A DNA stretch of 5,426 nt, from NCBI GenBank assembly GCA_005877525.1, contig VBON01000248.1:491-5916 (forward strand), given 5' to 3'. Every line of letters starts with the position of its first letter. Positions within the stretch are counted from its first letter, which is position 1. Of this stretch, positions 1 to 5,426 are shown in pieces. The stretch is from Nitrospirota bacterium (lineage in GTDB: Bacteria > Nitrospirota > Nitrospiria > Nitrospirales > NS-4). A program made the position numbers and the translations under genes. The notes under the pieces were generated by a model. That model made no database searches and had not been told where the DNA came from. It saw nothing but the letters and a program-made list of their open reading frames with translations.

Positions 1-752
1 AGGAACGCGCTGTGAAGACGCCCGAAGAAGTTCAGGCGATTGAGACCGCGCAACGGGCGGTCGAAGTGGCCGTTCAGCGTGCGATTGAGCTCCTTGCTGC
101 GGCCAGTCTGCGCAACGGCCTGATCATGCATGAAGGCGAGCCCGTGACCTCTGAGCGGATTAAGAAGCTCATTAATGTCTCGCTGATGGAGCAGGATTGC
201 GTGGCGCAACATACGATTATCGCGGGTGGGGTGCAGGCATGCGATCCTCACAATGAAGGGTCTGGCCCGCTCAAAGCCGGCGAACCCATCGTCATGGATG
301 TGTTTCCTCGGCATATGACCACGCGCTATTTTGCGGATATGAGCCGCACGGTCCTCAAGGGGAAGGCGCGGCCCCAGATGAAATCTCTCTATGACACGGT
401 CCGGGCCGCGCAAGAAGAAGCCATCGCCTCTGTGCGAGACGGCGCGGATGGCCAAAAAATCCACGCTCAGGTGAACCGTCGCTTCGAAGAGGCAGGGTTT
501 AAGACTGGTTTGATGAACGGCCGCATGCAGGGCTATTTCCATGGAACGGGCCACGGTGTGGGCCTCGACATTCACGAAGCGCCGCGGATCAGCAAATCCG
601 GCACCCTCTTGCAGGCGGGGGAGGTGGTGACAGTCGAACCGGGTCTCTACTATCCCGAGATCGGCGCCGCCCGTATTGAGGACATGGTTCTGGTCACGAC
701 CGATGGATGCCGGAATCTGACTGAATTCCCCAAGGTGCTCGAAATCGAATAG
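1..752 (+). CDS. M24-family metallopeptidase (Xaa-Pro aminopeptidase/prolidase type), 5' end outside the window
   Basis: This is the catalytic 'pita-bread' domain of a peptidase M24 enzyme, a cytosolic dinuclear-metal enzyme that typically removes an N-terminal residue preceding proline or splits X-Pro dipeptides. Numbering from the GTG at 12, the five metal ligands are all visible: D96 (VMDVFPRH), D109 (FADMSRT), H181 (GTGHGVGLDIHE), E209 (TVEPGLYY) and E223 (ARIEDMV). H80 in DPHNEG fits the conserved substrate-side histidine. The GTG at 12 is probably not the true start: the frame is open to the window edge (E-R-A before V-K-T-P-E-E), and the V-K-T-P-E-E-V segment normally follows an N-terminal creatinase-like domain of more than 100 residues. 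The gene is therefore read as 5'-truncated by the window. The stop TAG is at 750-752, 7 nt before the next start, suggesting co-transcription with the iron-sulfur gene. The exact substrate cannot be told; the M24 assignment itself is firm. Confidence 0.93.
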   Translation, partial: ERAVKTPEEVQAIETAQRAVEVAVQRAIELLAAASLRNGLIMHEGEPVTSERIKKLINVSLMEQDCVAQHTIIAGGVQACDPHNEGSGPLKAGEPIVMDVFPRHMTTRYFADMSRTVLKGKARPQMKSLYDTVRAAQEEAIASVRDGADGQKIHAQVNRRFEEAGFKTGLMNGRMQGYFHGTGHGVGLDIHEAPRISKSGTLLQAGEVVTVEPGLYYPEIGAARIEDMVLVTTDGCRNLTEFPKVLEIE

Positions 753-759
753 CTGGAGC

Positions 760-1803
760 ATGCGTCTCGCCTTCACCATTCAGAAATACAACCCCGAAAT
801 CGACCAGCATCCGCATGAGGAGATCTACCATCTCGACGTGTCGCCGGGCCTGACAATTCTGGATGCCTTGATCCGCCTCAAGAACGAAGCGGATGGCCGT
901 CTCACCTTTCGCTATTCCTGCCGGTCAGCGATCTGCGGGTCCTGCGCGATGGAGATCAACGGATCCGAGAAACTGGCCTGTCGGACATCTGTCCGCAAAG
1001 AGTGGGAGCGTCACGGAGAAATCGCAGTCGCGCCCCTTAAGAATTTGGCGGTGATCAAGGATCTTGCGGTCGACATGCGATCCTTTTGGCAGAAGAATCG
1101 CACCATCGTGCCATGGTTGTTGTCACGGGAAGGGGCGCGTCTTGGCGCGCCTGGGGAGGGCGGGTGGAATGATCATGGGCCTGTTGCACGGGAAAGAGAA
1201 CTCTTGACCCCCGATCCCGTGGCCTTTCACAATGTCGATGCCTGTATTCAGTGCGGCGCTTGTGTGGCGGCTTGCACGTCGCATGAGGCCGATCGGCATT
1301 TTCTCGGACCTGCCGCCCTGGCCAAGGCCTACCGATTTGTGGCAGATACACGCGAGAGCGAAGACGCTCGAAGCGCGCGTCTGGCAGCGCTCCAAGAACC
1401 CGCCGGCATCTGGGACTGCACACGCTGTAACTTCTGCGTGCAGGTCTGTCCCAAAGATGTGCAACCGATGGAAGCCATCATCCGCCTCCGGCGGGCCGCG
1501 ATTGAGCGAGGACTGACAAAAACGGGTGGCGCGCGCCATGTCATTGGATTTCGAGACCTGATCGCGAAATACGGACGATTGAATGAAGCCTTGATGCCGT
1601 TAAAAGTCATCGGCGTGAATTTCCGTCACTTTCTGAACGTCCTCCCACTGGGACTTCGCATGCTGGTGAAGGGGAAAGTGCCAAGTCCGCTCCATCCAGG
1701 GATCCAAGGGGTGGAACGTGTTCGCGCGATCTTAGAGCGGAGCGGTCCACGACGCGACGTGTCGCATCTTCGCCCGAAAGTGGCGGGCGATACAGACGGC
1801 TGA
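760..1803 (+). CDS. sdhB: Succinate dehydrogenase/fumarate reductase iron-sulfur subunit, SdhB/FrdB-like, non-classical type
   Basis: This is the electron-transfer subunit that would carry electrons between a flavoprotein (SdhA/FrdA) and a quinone-reactive subunit at the membrane. Residues 1-100 form a plant-type ferredoxin domain with [2Fe-2S] ligands C54, C59, C62 and C74 (CRSAICGSC...C). A two-cluster ferredoxin domain follows: C162-C165-C168-C172 (CIQCGACVAAC) and C220-C223-C226-C230 (CTRCNFCVQVC). Classical SdhB has C-x5-C-x3-C at the second site and binds a [3Fe-4S] cluster; here there are four cysteines, as in archaeal and MfrB-type (type E) enzymes, so a second [4Fe-4S] is expected. 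At 347 aa it is about 100 longer than E. coli SdhB (about 240), mostly at the C-terminus (residues 250-347, no obvious membrane segment). The ATG at 760 gives the expected family N-terminus. GGAG at 755-758 is too close to act as a normal ribosome site, so translational coupling to the upstream gene is likely. No sdhA or anchor gene is adjacent downstream. Fumarate reductase or another quinone-linked reductase subunit remains possible. Confidence 0.9.
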   Translation: MRLAFTIQKYNPEIDQHPHEEIYHLDVSPGLTILDALIRLKNEADGRLTFRYSCRSAICGSCAMEINGSEKLACRTSVRKEWERHGEIAVAPLKNLAVIKDLAVDMRSFWQKNRTIVPWLLSREGARLGAPGEGGWNDHGPVARERELLTPDPVAFHNVDACIQCGACVAACTSHEADRHFLGPAALAKAYRFVADTRESEDARSARLAALQEPAGIWDCTRCNFCVQVCPKDVQPMEAIIRLRRAAIERGLTKTGGARHVIGFRDLIAKYGRLNEALMPLKVIGVNFRHFLNVLPLGLRMLVKGKVPSPLHPGIQGVERVRAILERSGPRRDVSHLRPKVAGDTDG

Positions 1804-1867
1804 AACGAATTGCCACGCGTCGAGTATTCGCTTTACGCGTCAAGGTTCGATGCTAGGCGCGCGCGAT
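1804..1867. terminator. Convergent intergenic junction with a weak candidate hairpin (1815-1840)
   Basis: These 64 nt separate the convergent ends of the SdhB-like gene and the host-attachment gene. Two copies of the self-complementary hexamer ACGCGT (1815-1820 and 1835-1840) can pair, and CGA (1821-1823) can pair with TCG (1828-1830) around a GTAT loop, with a 4-nt CTTT bulge. This would be usable on both strands, which fits a shared bidirectional terminator. No T-run follows on either strand, so it is not a standard intrinsic terminator and the call is tentative. Confidence 0.18.
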
Positions 1868-2470
1868 TTAGATTTTGGCGATGACTTGGCGCTTTTTGCG
1901 ATGGGGGTTGTCTAGCACGACCCCAGGTTGTGGTTGCCTACGCCTGGGCAAGAGGTTTCGGTGGGCCAGATGATTATAAAGTTCTGTCGGATTGAGCTTC
2001 GTGACATCCTTGGCCAACTCCCGGACCTGTACCTGCTCTTTCAGACATCGTTTCAATTCCGGGCGAAGAAATCCCAGCATGCGTTTCTGTGCGGCTATCA
2101 CCAATTGTTCATGGCGACATGCGTGCAGGAACAAAGCAGTGTCTTCCGCTATTTTCTTGGCGAAGCGACGCTCAAATTCGTCCGCATGCTGTTCGCGGTG
2201 ATCATCATAGCCATGCGAGGGTCCGCCCCCCGCCGCACGGCCCCTGCCTGTTTTGGGATCACTCCATAGGTCCCTGCCGCGGATGTCAAGGTTGGGGTTG
2301 ATCAGGTTTTTCTTCTCTACTAACTGAGGACCGGATTTGGGTTCAGAAAAGTGCGCCGGTTCCCGCGTTAAAAAACGCGCGCGTGTCCCGTCCGCAACCA
2401 GCACACAACACTTGCTGCCGATCATGTGAGCCGGGTTTCCCTGCCTTCTAGGTTTGGCTATTCCTGCCAT
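1868..2470 (-). CDS. Host attachment protein family (eRF1-like, baeRF) with a basic C-terminal tail
   Basis: The protein belongs to the family named 'protein required for attachment to host cells' (Host_attach), later related to the archaeo-eukaryotic release factor/Pelota fold (baeRF). Its biochemical role in free-living bacteria is not established. Family marks are CCVLVADGTRARFL (residues 21-34), the glycine-rich AAGGGPSHG segment (79-87) followed by a charged helix with H-x-x-E-x-F-x-x-x-F spacing (residues 91-110), a core strand LVIAAQKRMLGFLRPEL (123-139), and the closing DVTKLNPTELYNHL (155-168). The usual length is about 145-160 aa. Here an arginine/lysine-rich tail (171-200, including RRR and RKKR) follows the conserved end. 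The start is uncertain: ATG at 2470 has a weak GAGAAG 5 nt upstream, while ATG at 2425 (residue 16) matches the usual family N-terminus but has a poorly spaced AGGG. It is the last gene of a probable minus-strand operon, 37 nt after the broken hydrolase. Confidence 0.85.
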   Translation of the reverse strand: MAGIAKPRRQGNPAHMIGSKCCVLVADGTRARFLTREPAHFSEPKSGPQLVEKKNLINPNLDIRGRDLWSDPKTGRGRAAGGGPSHGYDDHREQHADEFERRFAKKIAEDTALFLHACRHEQLVIAAQKRMLGFLRPELKRCLKEQVQVRELAKDVTKLNPTELYNHLAHRNLLPRRRQPQPGVVLDNPHRKKRQVIAKI

Positions 2471-2507
2471 GCAAACTTCTCGGGTGCCATTGGTCGTCTA
2501 CTCTATT

Positions 2508-3295
2508 TTAAACTTGCAGCCTGCTGTGGTCCCGGTCTTCATGGAAGTAGCGTTGGAACCATCCCCGGGCCAAGTGTGACACCTCCTCCAACGTCCCCGG
2601 TTCTTCAAACAGGTGCGTTGCGCCGGGGATGATTTCAAGCTTCTTGTCTCCCTTTAATTTGGTCATCGCGTCCCGATTCAACTCTATCACCGGGAAGTCC
2701 TCTCCACCGACGATGAGCAGAACGGGGGCCTTCACACGCGCGAGCGCCGGACCAGCCAGATCGGGCCGACCTCCACGCGATACGACTACCTTCACGACGT
2801 CTGGGCGCTCAGCGGCGGCCATTAAGGCGGCGCCACTCCCTGTGCTTGCCCCAAAGTACCCGATCCGCAGATGTTGAGTGGAGGAATGGTGGGTCAGCCA
2901 ATCGGTGGCACCCAGAAGCGTAGGTGAGCTGTCTGCATGTCGATCACTTCCTCTTCAGGGGTAAGGAGGTCGATCAGCAGGGTGCCGAGGCCGCCTTGGC
3001 GCAGGATGTGCGCCACATATCGATTCCGTGGACTCCGACGACCGCTGCCGCTTCCGTGCGCGAACAGGACGATACCCACCGCGCCCTTGGGGATCTCAAG
3101 GTTCCCCTCGAGCGTAACATGGGGCACGGTAATCCGTACCAGTCGGCCTTCCACTTCGCGCCGTCTGTTTTCCGGAGAAAGTGCTTTATCCGGCTGCGGT
3201 AAAGCCGGCAACGCCGGTTCCGAGTCATTCTCGAAACTTGGGCGGCTTGTGTGGGGATCCGGGTCCGAATACATTTTTGTTTTCTGCTTCATCAT
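2508..3295 (-). pseudogene. Dienelactone-hydrolase-like alpha/beta hydrolase, disrupted by an internal deletion/frameshift near 2913
   Basis: Two minus-strand frames together make one alpha/beta hydrolase. The first (3295 to 2894, 133 aa) has a hydrophilic Pro/Glu-rich leader (about residues 1-50), then the core start with strand and oxyanion region (TLEGNLEIP, VLFAHGSGSG) and the LLTPEEEVIDMQTAHLRF segment. After F at 2915-2917 it runs into six unrelated residues and a stop. Moving to the other frame from GGT at 2910-2912 gives GATDWLTHHSSTQHLRIGYF and then the nucleophile elbow GASTG (Ser codon 2844-2846), the acid Asp in GGEDFPV (2697-2699) and His in GATHLFEE (2613-2615), ending at TAA 2508-2510. 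Homologues as I recall them carry about ten residues (D-I-x-L-L-A-x-R-L-type) between HLRF and GATDWL; only two nt (2913-2914) remain, so about 28 nt seem lost. The N-terminal fragment holds no catalytic triad residue, and the first ATG in the second frame (2822) lies after the Ser. GAGAG at 3300-3304 precedes two ATGs (3295, 3292). An assembly error cannot be excluded. Confidence 0.82.
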
Positions 3296-3325
3296 GAATC
3301 TCTCAGCGCTTCGCGTTTCATGTGC

Positions 3326-4663
3326 TTACATACCAGAAGGGAATGTCTCAGGGACTTCTCCACGTTCCCATCCGGCACTCCGGTCGAGTGGTTCCACGGC
3401 TCGCGTCCGATCAAAGTGCAGCACAGCATCGAACTGGTCGGCCAATCGCGCATAGAAATAGTGACTCTGGCGCTCTGTCTCCGGTAGATAGATCACACCA
3501 ATGGCGCGTTCAAGCCGGGGCTGACGTAACAGTGCTACAGCCTGGGTATCGTCGCGCAGCGATAACAGAAAGCGTGGAAGGCCCATGGCATGGAATAGCG
3601 CTTCATAGCTGTCGAGCAGCGCCGGGCGCACACGCTTGCGCTCCGCCGGCCTGTCCCACGCAGAAGCCGCGGTTACCGTGCCCTCGTATGTGCTGAATCC
3701 GATGAGGCGGGCGGCATGGCCATAGCGCTCACGTACCAACTGACCCACGTTCAGTTCCCCGGCGTCGCCCATCTGAGTTGCCCGCGCATCGCCGAGATGA
3801 GAATTATGCTCCCAGACCGCGACCTTCCCCGGTCGGTCCGGACGGCTCAGGTAAGAAACGAGACTATCCAGTGTCTCCGCCATGTGGCGATCTCTCAGGT
3901 TCCAGGACGAGACACGGTCCTGGAACATCGAGCGATAATACTCCTCAGCATTCTTCACGAGGCGGGCATTTTGTTCGGTATAAAAATATTCGTCTTCAGC
4001 CACACGTCCATCGCGGCCGGCATACTCGGCAGCACGACGTCGCAGGTCGAGCAACTGCGTGACCACCTCGTTCTCACAGGATTTCGTTAACCCAAAGCCC
4101 GCGGCATAGCCATACGTCTGGGTATCTTCTCCGTAGTGATCAAAACAAGAGTAGCGATATCTTGCCCGGGTGGCCGCTTCCGGATCCACTTTGCTCAGAT
4201 ACAGAAGGACCGCCTCCATCGATGAATGGAGGCTATAAAGGTCCAGCCCATAGAATCCGACTTTGGCAATTGAGGGAACGGTGTCGTTGTAGGCGCGGAG
4301 CCATCCGACAAAGTCCAGGACGTCGGCGTTGCGCCACATCCAGGTCGGAAAGCGCTTGAAGCCCGCGAGGGCATCGATGCTCTCGGTATCGTTGCCGGCC
4401 CCACGCACAAAGCGGTTAATTCGGTAGGCGTCCGGCCAGTCGGCCTCAACCGCCACCGCCCTGAATCCCTTCTCGGTGATCAGCCGTTTGGTAATTTCGG
4501 CGCGCTCTCGGTAGAACTCATGGGTTCCGTGCGAGGCTTCCCCCAAGAGCACGAAGCGAGCGTCACTGACTATTTCCAGAAGCGGATCATAGTCTTCGGC
4601 GCTCCCGACCAATGGATGTAAGCTTTTTCGAAGGATATCAGTATCGGATAGGGTACCCTGCAT
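3326..4663 (-). CDS. Erythromycin esterase family protein (Ere-like hydrolase)
   Basis: This 445-aa protein is complete and collinear with the erythromycin esterase family, which includes EreA/EreB/EreC macrolide esterases and many chromosomal members of unknown substrate. Visible family marks are LLGEASHGTHEFY (residues 39-51, with E42, H45 and H48), AVEADWPDAYRINRFVRG (71-88, E73), GFKRFPTWMWRN (101-112), FYGLDLYSL (137-145), VAVWEHNSHLGDAR (281-294, H286 and H289), VGQLVRERYG (306-315) and a C-terminal AIGVIYLPETERQSHYFYARLADQFDA (387-413). H45 with E42/E73 and H286 corresponds to the Ere active-site cluster. There is no signal peptide or membrane segment. The ATG at 4663 is preceded by GAGGAG (4673-4678) with a 9-nt spacer. 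It heads the minus-strand set, 30 nt before the broken hydrolase. The family call is strong; macrolide resistance should not be assumed, because this chromosomal, stress-module subtype is distinct in context from the acquired resistance genes. Confidence 0.92.
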   Translation of the reverse strand: MQGTLSDTDILRKSLHPLVGSAEDYDPLLEIVSDARFVLLGEASHGTHEFYRERAEITKRLITEKGFRAVAVEADWPDAYRINRFVRGAGNDTESIDALAGFKRFPTWMWRNADVLDFVGWLRAYNDTVPSIAKVGFYGLDLYSLHSSMEAVLLYLSKVDPEAATRARYRYSCFDHYGEDTQTYGYAAGFGLTKSCENEVVTQLLDLRRRAAEYAGRDGRVAEDEYFYTEQNARLVKNAEEYYRSMFQDRVSSWNLRDRHMAETLDSLVSYLSRPDRPGKVAVWEHNSHLGDARATQMGDAGELNVGQLVRERYGHAARLIGFSTYEGTVTAASAWDRPAERKRVRPALLDSYEALFHAMGLPRFLLSLRDDTQAVALLRQPRLERAIGVIYLPETERQSHYFYARLADQFDAVLHFDRTRAVEPLDRSAGWERGEVPETFPSGM

Positions 4664-4672
4664 ATTCGCAGT

Positions 4673-4678
4673 CTCCTC
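4673..4678 (-). promoter_or_regulatory. Ribosome binding site of the erythromycin-esterase-family gene
   Basis: The minus strand reads GAGGAG, 9 nt before the ATG at 4663. It is the strongest Shine-Dalgarno match near this start and supports choosing that ATG. Confidence 0.7.
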
Positions 4679-4772
4679 GTTTATAATATCGCAATGGCCG
4701 TCCCAGGAGCGATATTTTCAGCCACGGCATACTCGACAATTACTGGTCGCAAAAGGCACTTTTGTCCATCCC

Positions 4773-4797
4773 TTGAGAAAGTTTGGCATGCTAGAGT
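4773..4797 (+). promoter_or_regulatory. Candidate promoter for the phosphoribosyltransferase gene
   Basis: TTGAGA (4773-4778) and an extended -10-like TGC-TAGAGT (4789-4797) lie 25-50 nt before the start codon. The spacing between hexamers is only 13 nt, too short for a standard sigma-70 promoter, so the TGC-TAGAGT element may act with little -35 help, or another sigma factor may be used. The TGGCATG at 4784-4790 recalls a sigma-54 -24 box, but there is no matching -12 GC element. Confidence 0.3.
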
Positions 4798-4810
4798 TTC
4801 TACTTATTTA

Positions 4811-4817
4811 AAAGGAG
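4811..4817 (+). promoter_or_regulatory. Ribosome binding site of the phosphoribosyltransferase gene
   Basis: AAAGGAG ends 4 nt before the ATG at 4822 (AAAGGAG-agct-ATG). It fixes the start of the phosphoribosyltransferase, whose first residues (LFRNRMHAG) match the usual family N-terminus. Confidence 0.8.
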
Positions 4818-4821
4818 AGCT

Positions 4822-5426
4822 ATGCTGTTTCGAAACCGCATGCATGCTGGCCAGGTACTGGCGAAAATGCTGCAGGAGTACGGCAATCGCGAAGACGTCG
4901 TAGTCCTTGCCTTACCCCGAGGCGGGGTTCCGGTCGCTTTTGAAATCGCCAGTGCTCTGCACGCTCCCCTAGACGTGTTTTTAGTTCGCAAGCTGGGGGT
5001 CCCCGGACAGGAAGAGCTGGCAATGGGGGCCATTGCGACGGGCGGCATCAGGGTCCTTAATAATGAGGTCGTCAGACATCTTGGTATTCCTGATCACGTC
5101 ATTGACTCGGCCACAAAAGCTGAGCAGCAAGAGCTGGAACGGCGGCAGCAAGCGTACCGCGGAACGCGGGAGTCGCCGCAAGTCCGCGGGCGCATTATCC
5201 TATTCGTGGACGATGGTCTGGCCACGGGTTCGACCATGCGCGCAGCGGTCACGGCATTGCGCCAACAGAAACCAGCCCGGATTGTCGTTGCCGTTCCCGT
5301 TGCTGCCGCTTCAACTTGTCAGGAATTTCAGGAGGAGGTCGATCAAATCATCTGCGCCGCAACACCCGAGCCATTTTACGGGGTCGGCCAGTGGTATGAA
5401 GACTTCTCTCAAACCACCGACGAGGA
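4822..5426 (+). CDS. Phosphoribosyltransferase (type I PRTase fold), 3' end outside the window
   Basis: The frame is open from the ATG at 4822 to the window end (201 complete codons). The protein belongs to the PRTase family often annotated as 'phosphoribosyltransferase' or 'predicted phosphoribosyltransferase'; members bind PRPP, but the acceptor base is unknown for this subgroup. Visible elements are LFRNRMHAGQVLA at the N-terminus, VLALPRGGVPVAFEIA (residues 28-43, the first PRTase loop), DVFLVRKLGVPGQEELAMGAIATGG (51-75), the PRPP-binding motif ILFVDDGLATGSTM (126-139, acidic pair D130/D131), VVVAVPVA (155-161 region) and the family C-terminal mark TPEPFYGVGQWYEDFSQTTDE (181-201). Stand-alone members are about 210-225 aa, so only a few residues may be missing, but fusions to a dienelactone-hydrolase domain exist in this family and cannot be excluded because the end is cut off. 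It is transcribed divergently from the esterase-family gene, whose domain is fused to a PRTase in M. tuberculosis Rv2030c. Confidence 0.93.
   Translation, partial: MLFRNRMHAGQVLAKMLQEYGNREDVVVLALPRGGVPVAFEIASALHAPLDVFLVRKLGVPGQEELAMGAIATGGIRVLNNEVVRHLGIPDHVIDSATKAEQQELERRQQAYRGTRESPQVRGRIILFVDDGLATGSTMRAAVTALRQQKPARIVVAVPVAAASTCQEFQEEVDQIICAATPEPFYGVGQWYEDFSQTTDE

Larger units (their letters stand above)
4664..4821. promoter_or_regulatory. Divergent intergenic region between the esterase-family gene and the phosphoribosyltransferase gene
   Basis: These 158 nt lie between two divergent starts and must hold the promoters for both directions unless the genes have distant ones. The stretch is visibly more AT-rich near both starts. 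A perfect TATAAT is at 4682-4687 on the plus strand (TATTAT on the minus strand), but it lies immediately behind the minus-strand ribosome site and has no good -35 partner in either direction. No clear operator dyad or riboswitch was found. Confidence 0.5.

Noticed and set aside
12..752. GTG at 12 as the true start of the M24 peptidase
   Set aside because: The frame is open to the window edge, and the VKTPEE segment normally follows an N-terminal domain in this family, so GTG is read as an internal Val codon.
1055..1610. Several open frames of 90-138 codons on the minus strand, and one on the plus strand, inside the SdhB-like gene
   Set aside because: They overlap a gene with clear cysteine motifs, have Arg/Ser/Pro-rich compositions typical of shadow frames, and show no recognisable motif.
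1928..2301. Plus-strand open frames opposite the host-attachment gene
   Set aside because: The minus strand carries clear family motifs throughout; the plus frames show no domain and no ribosome site.
2508..2822. The C-terminal hydrolase frame as an independent 104-aa gene starting at ATG 2822
   Set aside because: Sequence homologous to the same enzyme continues in frame upstream of that ATG, including the catalytic Ser at 2844-2846. It is the rear part of a broken gene, not a small gene.
3185..3225. GC-rich inverted repeats (GCCGG/CCGGC copies) as a terminator or mobile-element end
   Set aside because: They lie inside the hydrolase coding frame, encode part of its Pro-rich leader, and have no T-run or flanking duplication.
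2937..3455. A 172-codon plus-strand frame across the hydrolase and the end of the esterase-family gene
   Set aside because: It spans two genes and an intergenic gap on the opposite strand, is Arg/Ser-rich, and has no recognisable motif.
3716..4090. 124-codon plus-strand frame inside the esterase-family gene
   Set aside because: It lies wholly antisense to conserved coding sequence, with no ribosome site or domain.
4682..4687. Perfect TATAAT on the plus strand as the -10 of the phosphoribosyltransferase gene
   Set aside because: No acceptable -35 lies 16-18 nt upstream (TGCATA at best) and it is about 135 nt before the start codon. On the minus strand it would place the transcript start at the ribosome site.
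4784..4801. Sigma-54 promoter (TGGCATG box)
   Set aside because: The -24-like element is present, but the required GC at the -12 position, with correct spacing, is missing (TTTCT instead of TTGCT, and misplaced).

Overview
The window is bacterial chromosomal DNA of moderately high GC, with short intergenic gaps and Shine-Dalgarno sites in front of several genes. No gene fixes the taxon. The iron-sulfur subunit resembles the unusual (non-classical, type E-like) succinate dehydrogenase/fumarate reductase form. Together with a general-stress type gene set, this suggests an environmental bacterium, possibly of a Nitrospirota-like lineage, but that is a weak inference. No rRNA, tRNA, CRISPR array, insertion sequence or attachment site was seen.

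Left part (1-1803, plus strand): the 3' portion of an M24-family metallopeptidase (Xaa-Pro aminopeptidase/prolidase type, all five metal ligands present) is followed after 7 nt by a complete SdhB/FrdB-like iron-sulfur subunit. That subunit has a [2Fe-2S] plant-ferredoxin domain and two complete CxxCxxCxxxC motifs, where classical SdhB has an incomplete second motif, plus a C-terminal extension of roughly 100 residues. No flavoprotein or membrane-anchor subunit lies in the window.

Right part (1868-5426): a three-gene minus-strand set is read from 4663 down to 1868: an erythromycin-esterase-family protein, a dienelactone-hydrolase-like alpha/beta hydrolase, and a host-attachment (eRF1-like, baeRF) protein. 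Gaps are 30 and 37 nt, so it is probably one operon. Divergent from it, across a 158-nt intergenic region, is a PRPP-motif phosphoribosyltransferase running off the right end. Phosphoribosyltransferase and erythromycin-esterase domains are fused in Mycobacterium tuberculosis Rv2030c, a dormancy-regulon protein, so this right part looks like an unfused version of a stress/dormancy-associated module.

The clearest anomaly is in the alpha/beta hydrolase. Its reading frame is broken near 2913 by what looks like an internal deletion of about 28 nt. The N-terminal fragment lacks the catalytic Ser, Asp and His, and the remainder lies in another frame, so the gene is probably a pseudogene, or a strain-level or assembly lesion. 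The two parts of the window meet at a 64-nt convergent junction (1804-1867).
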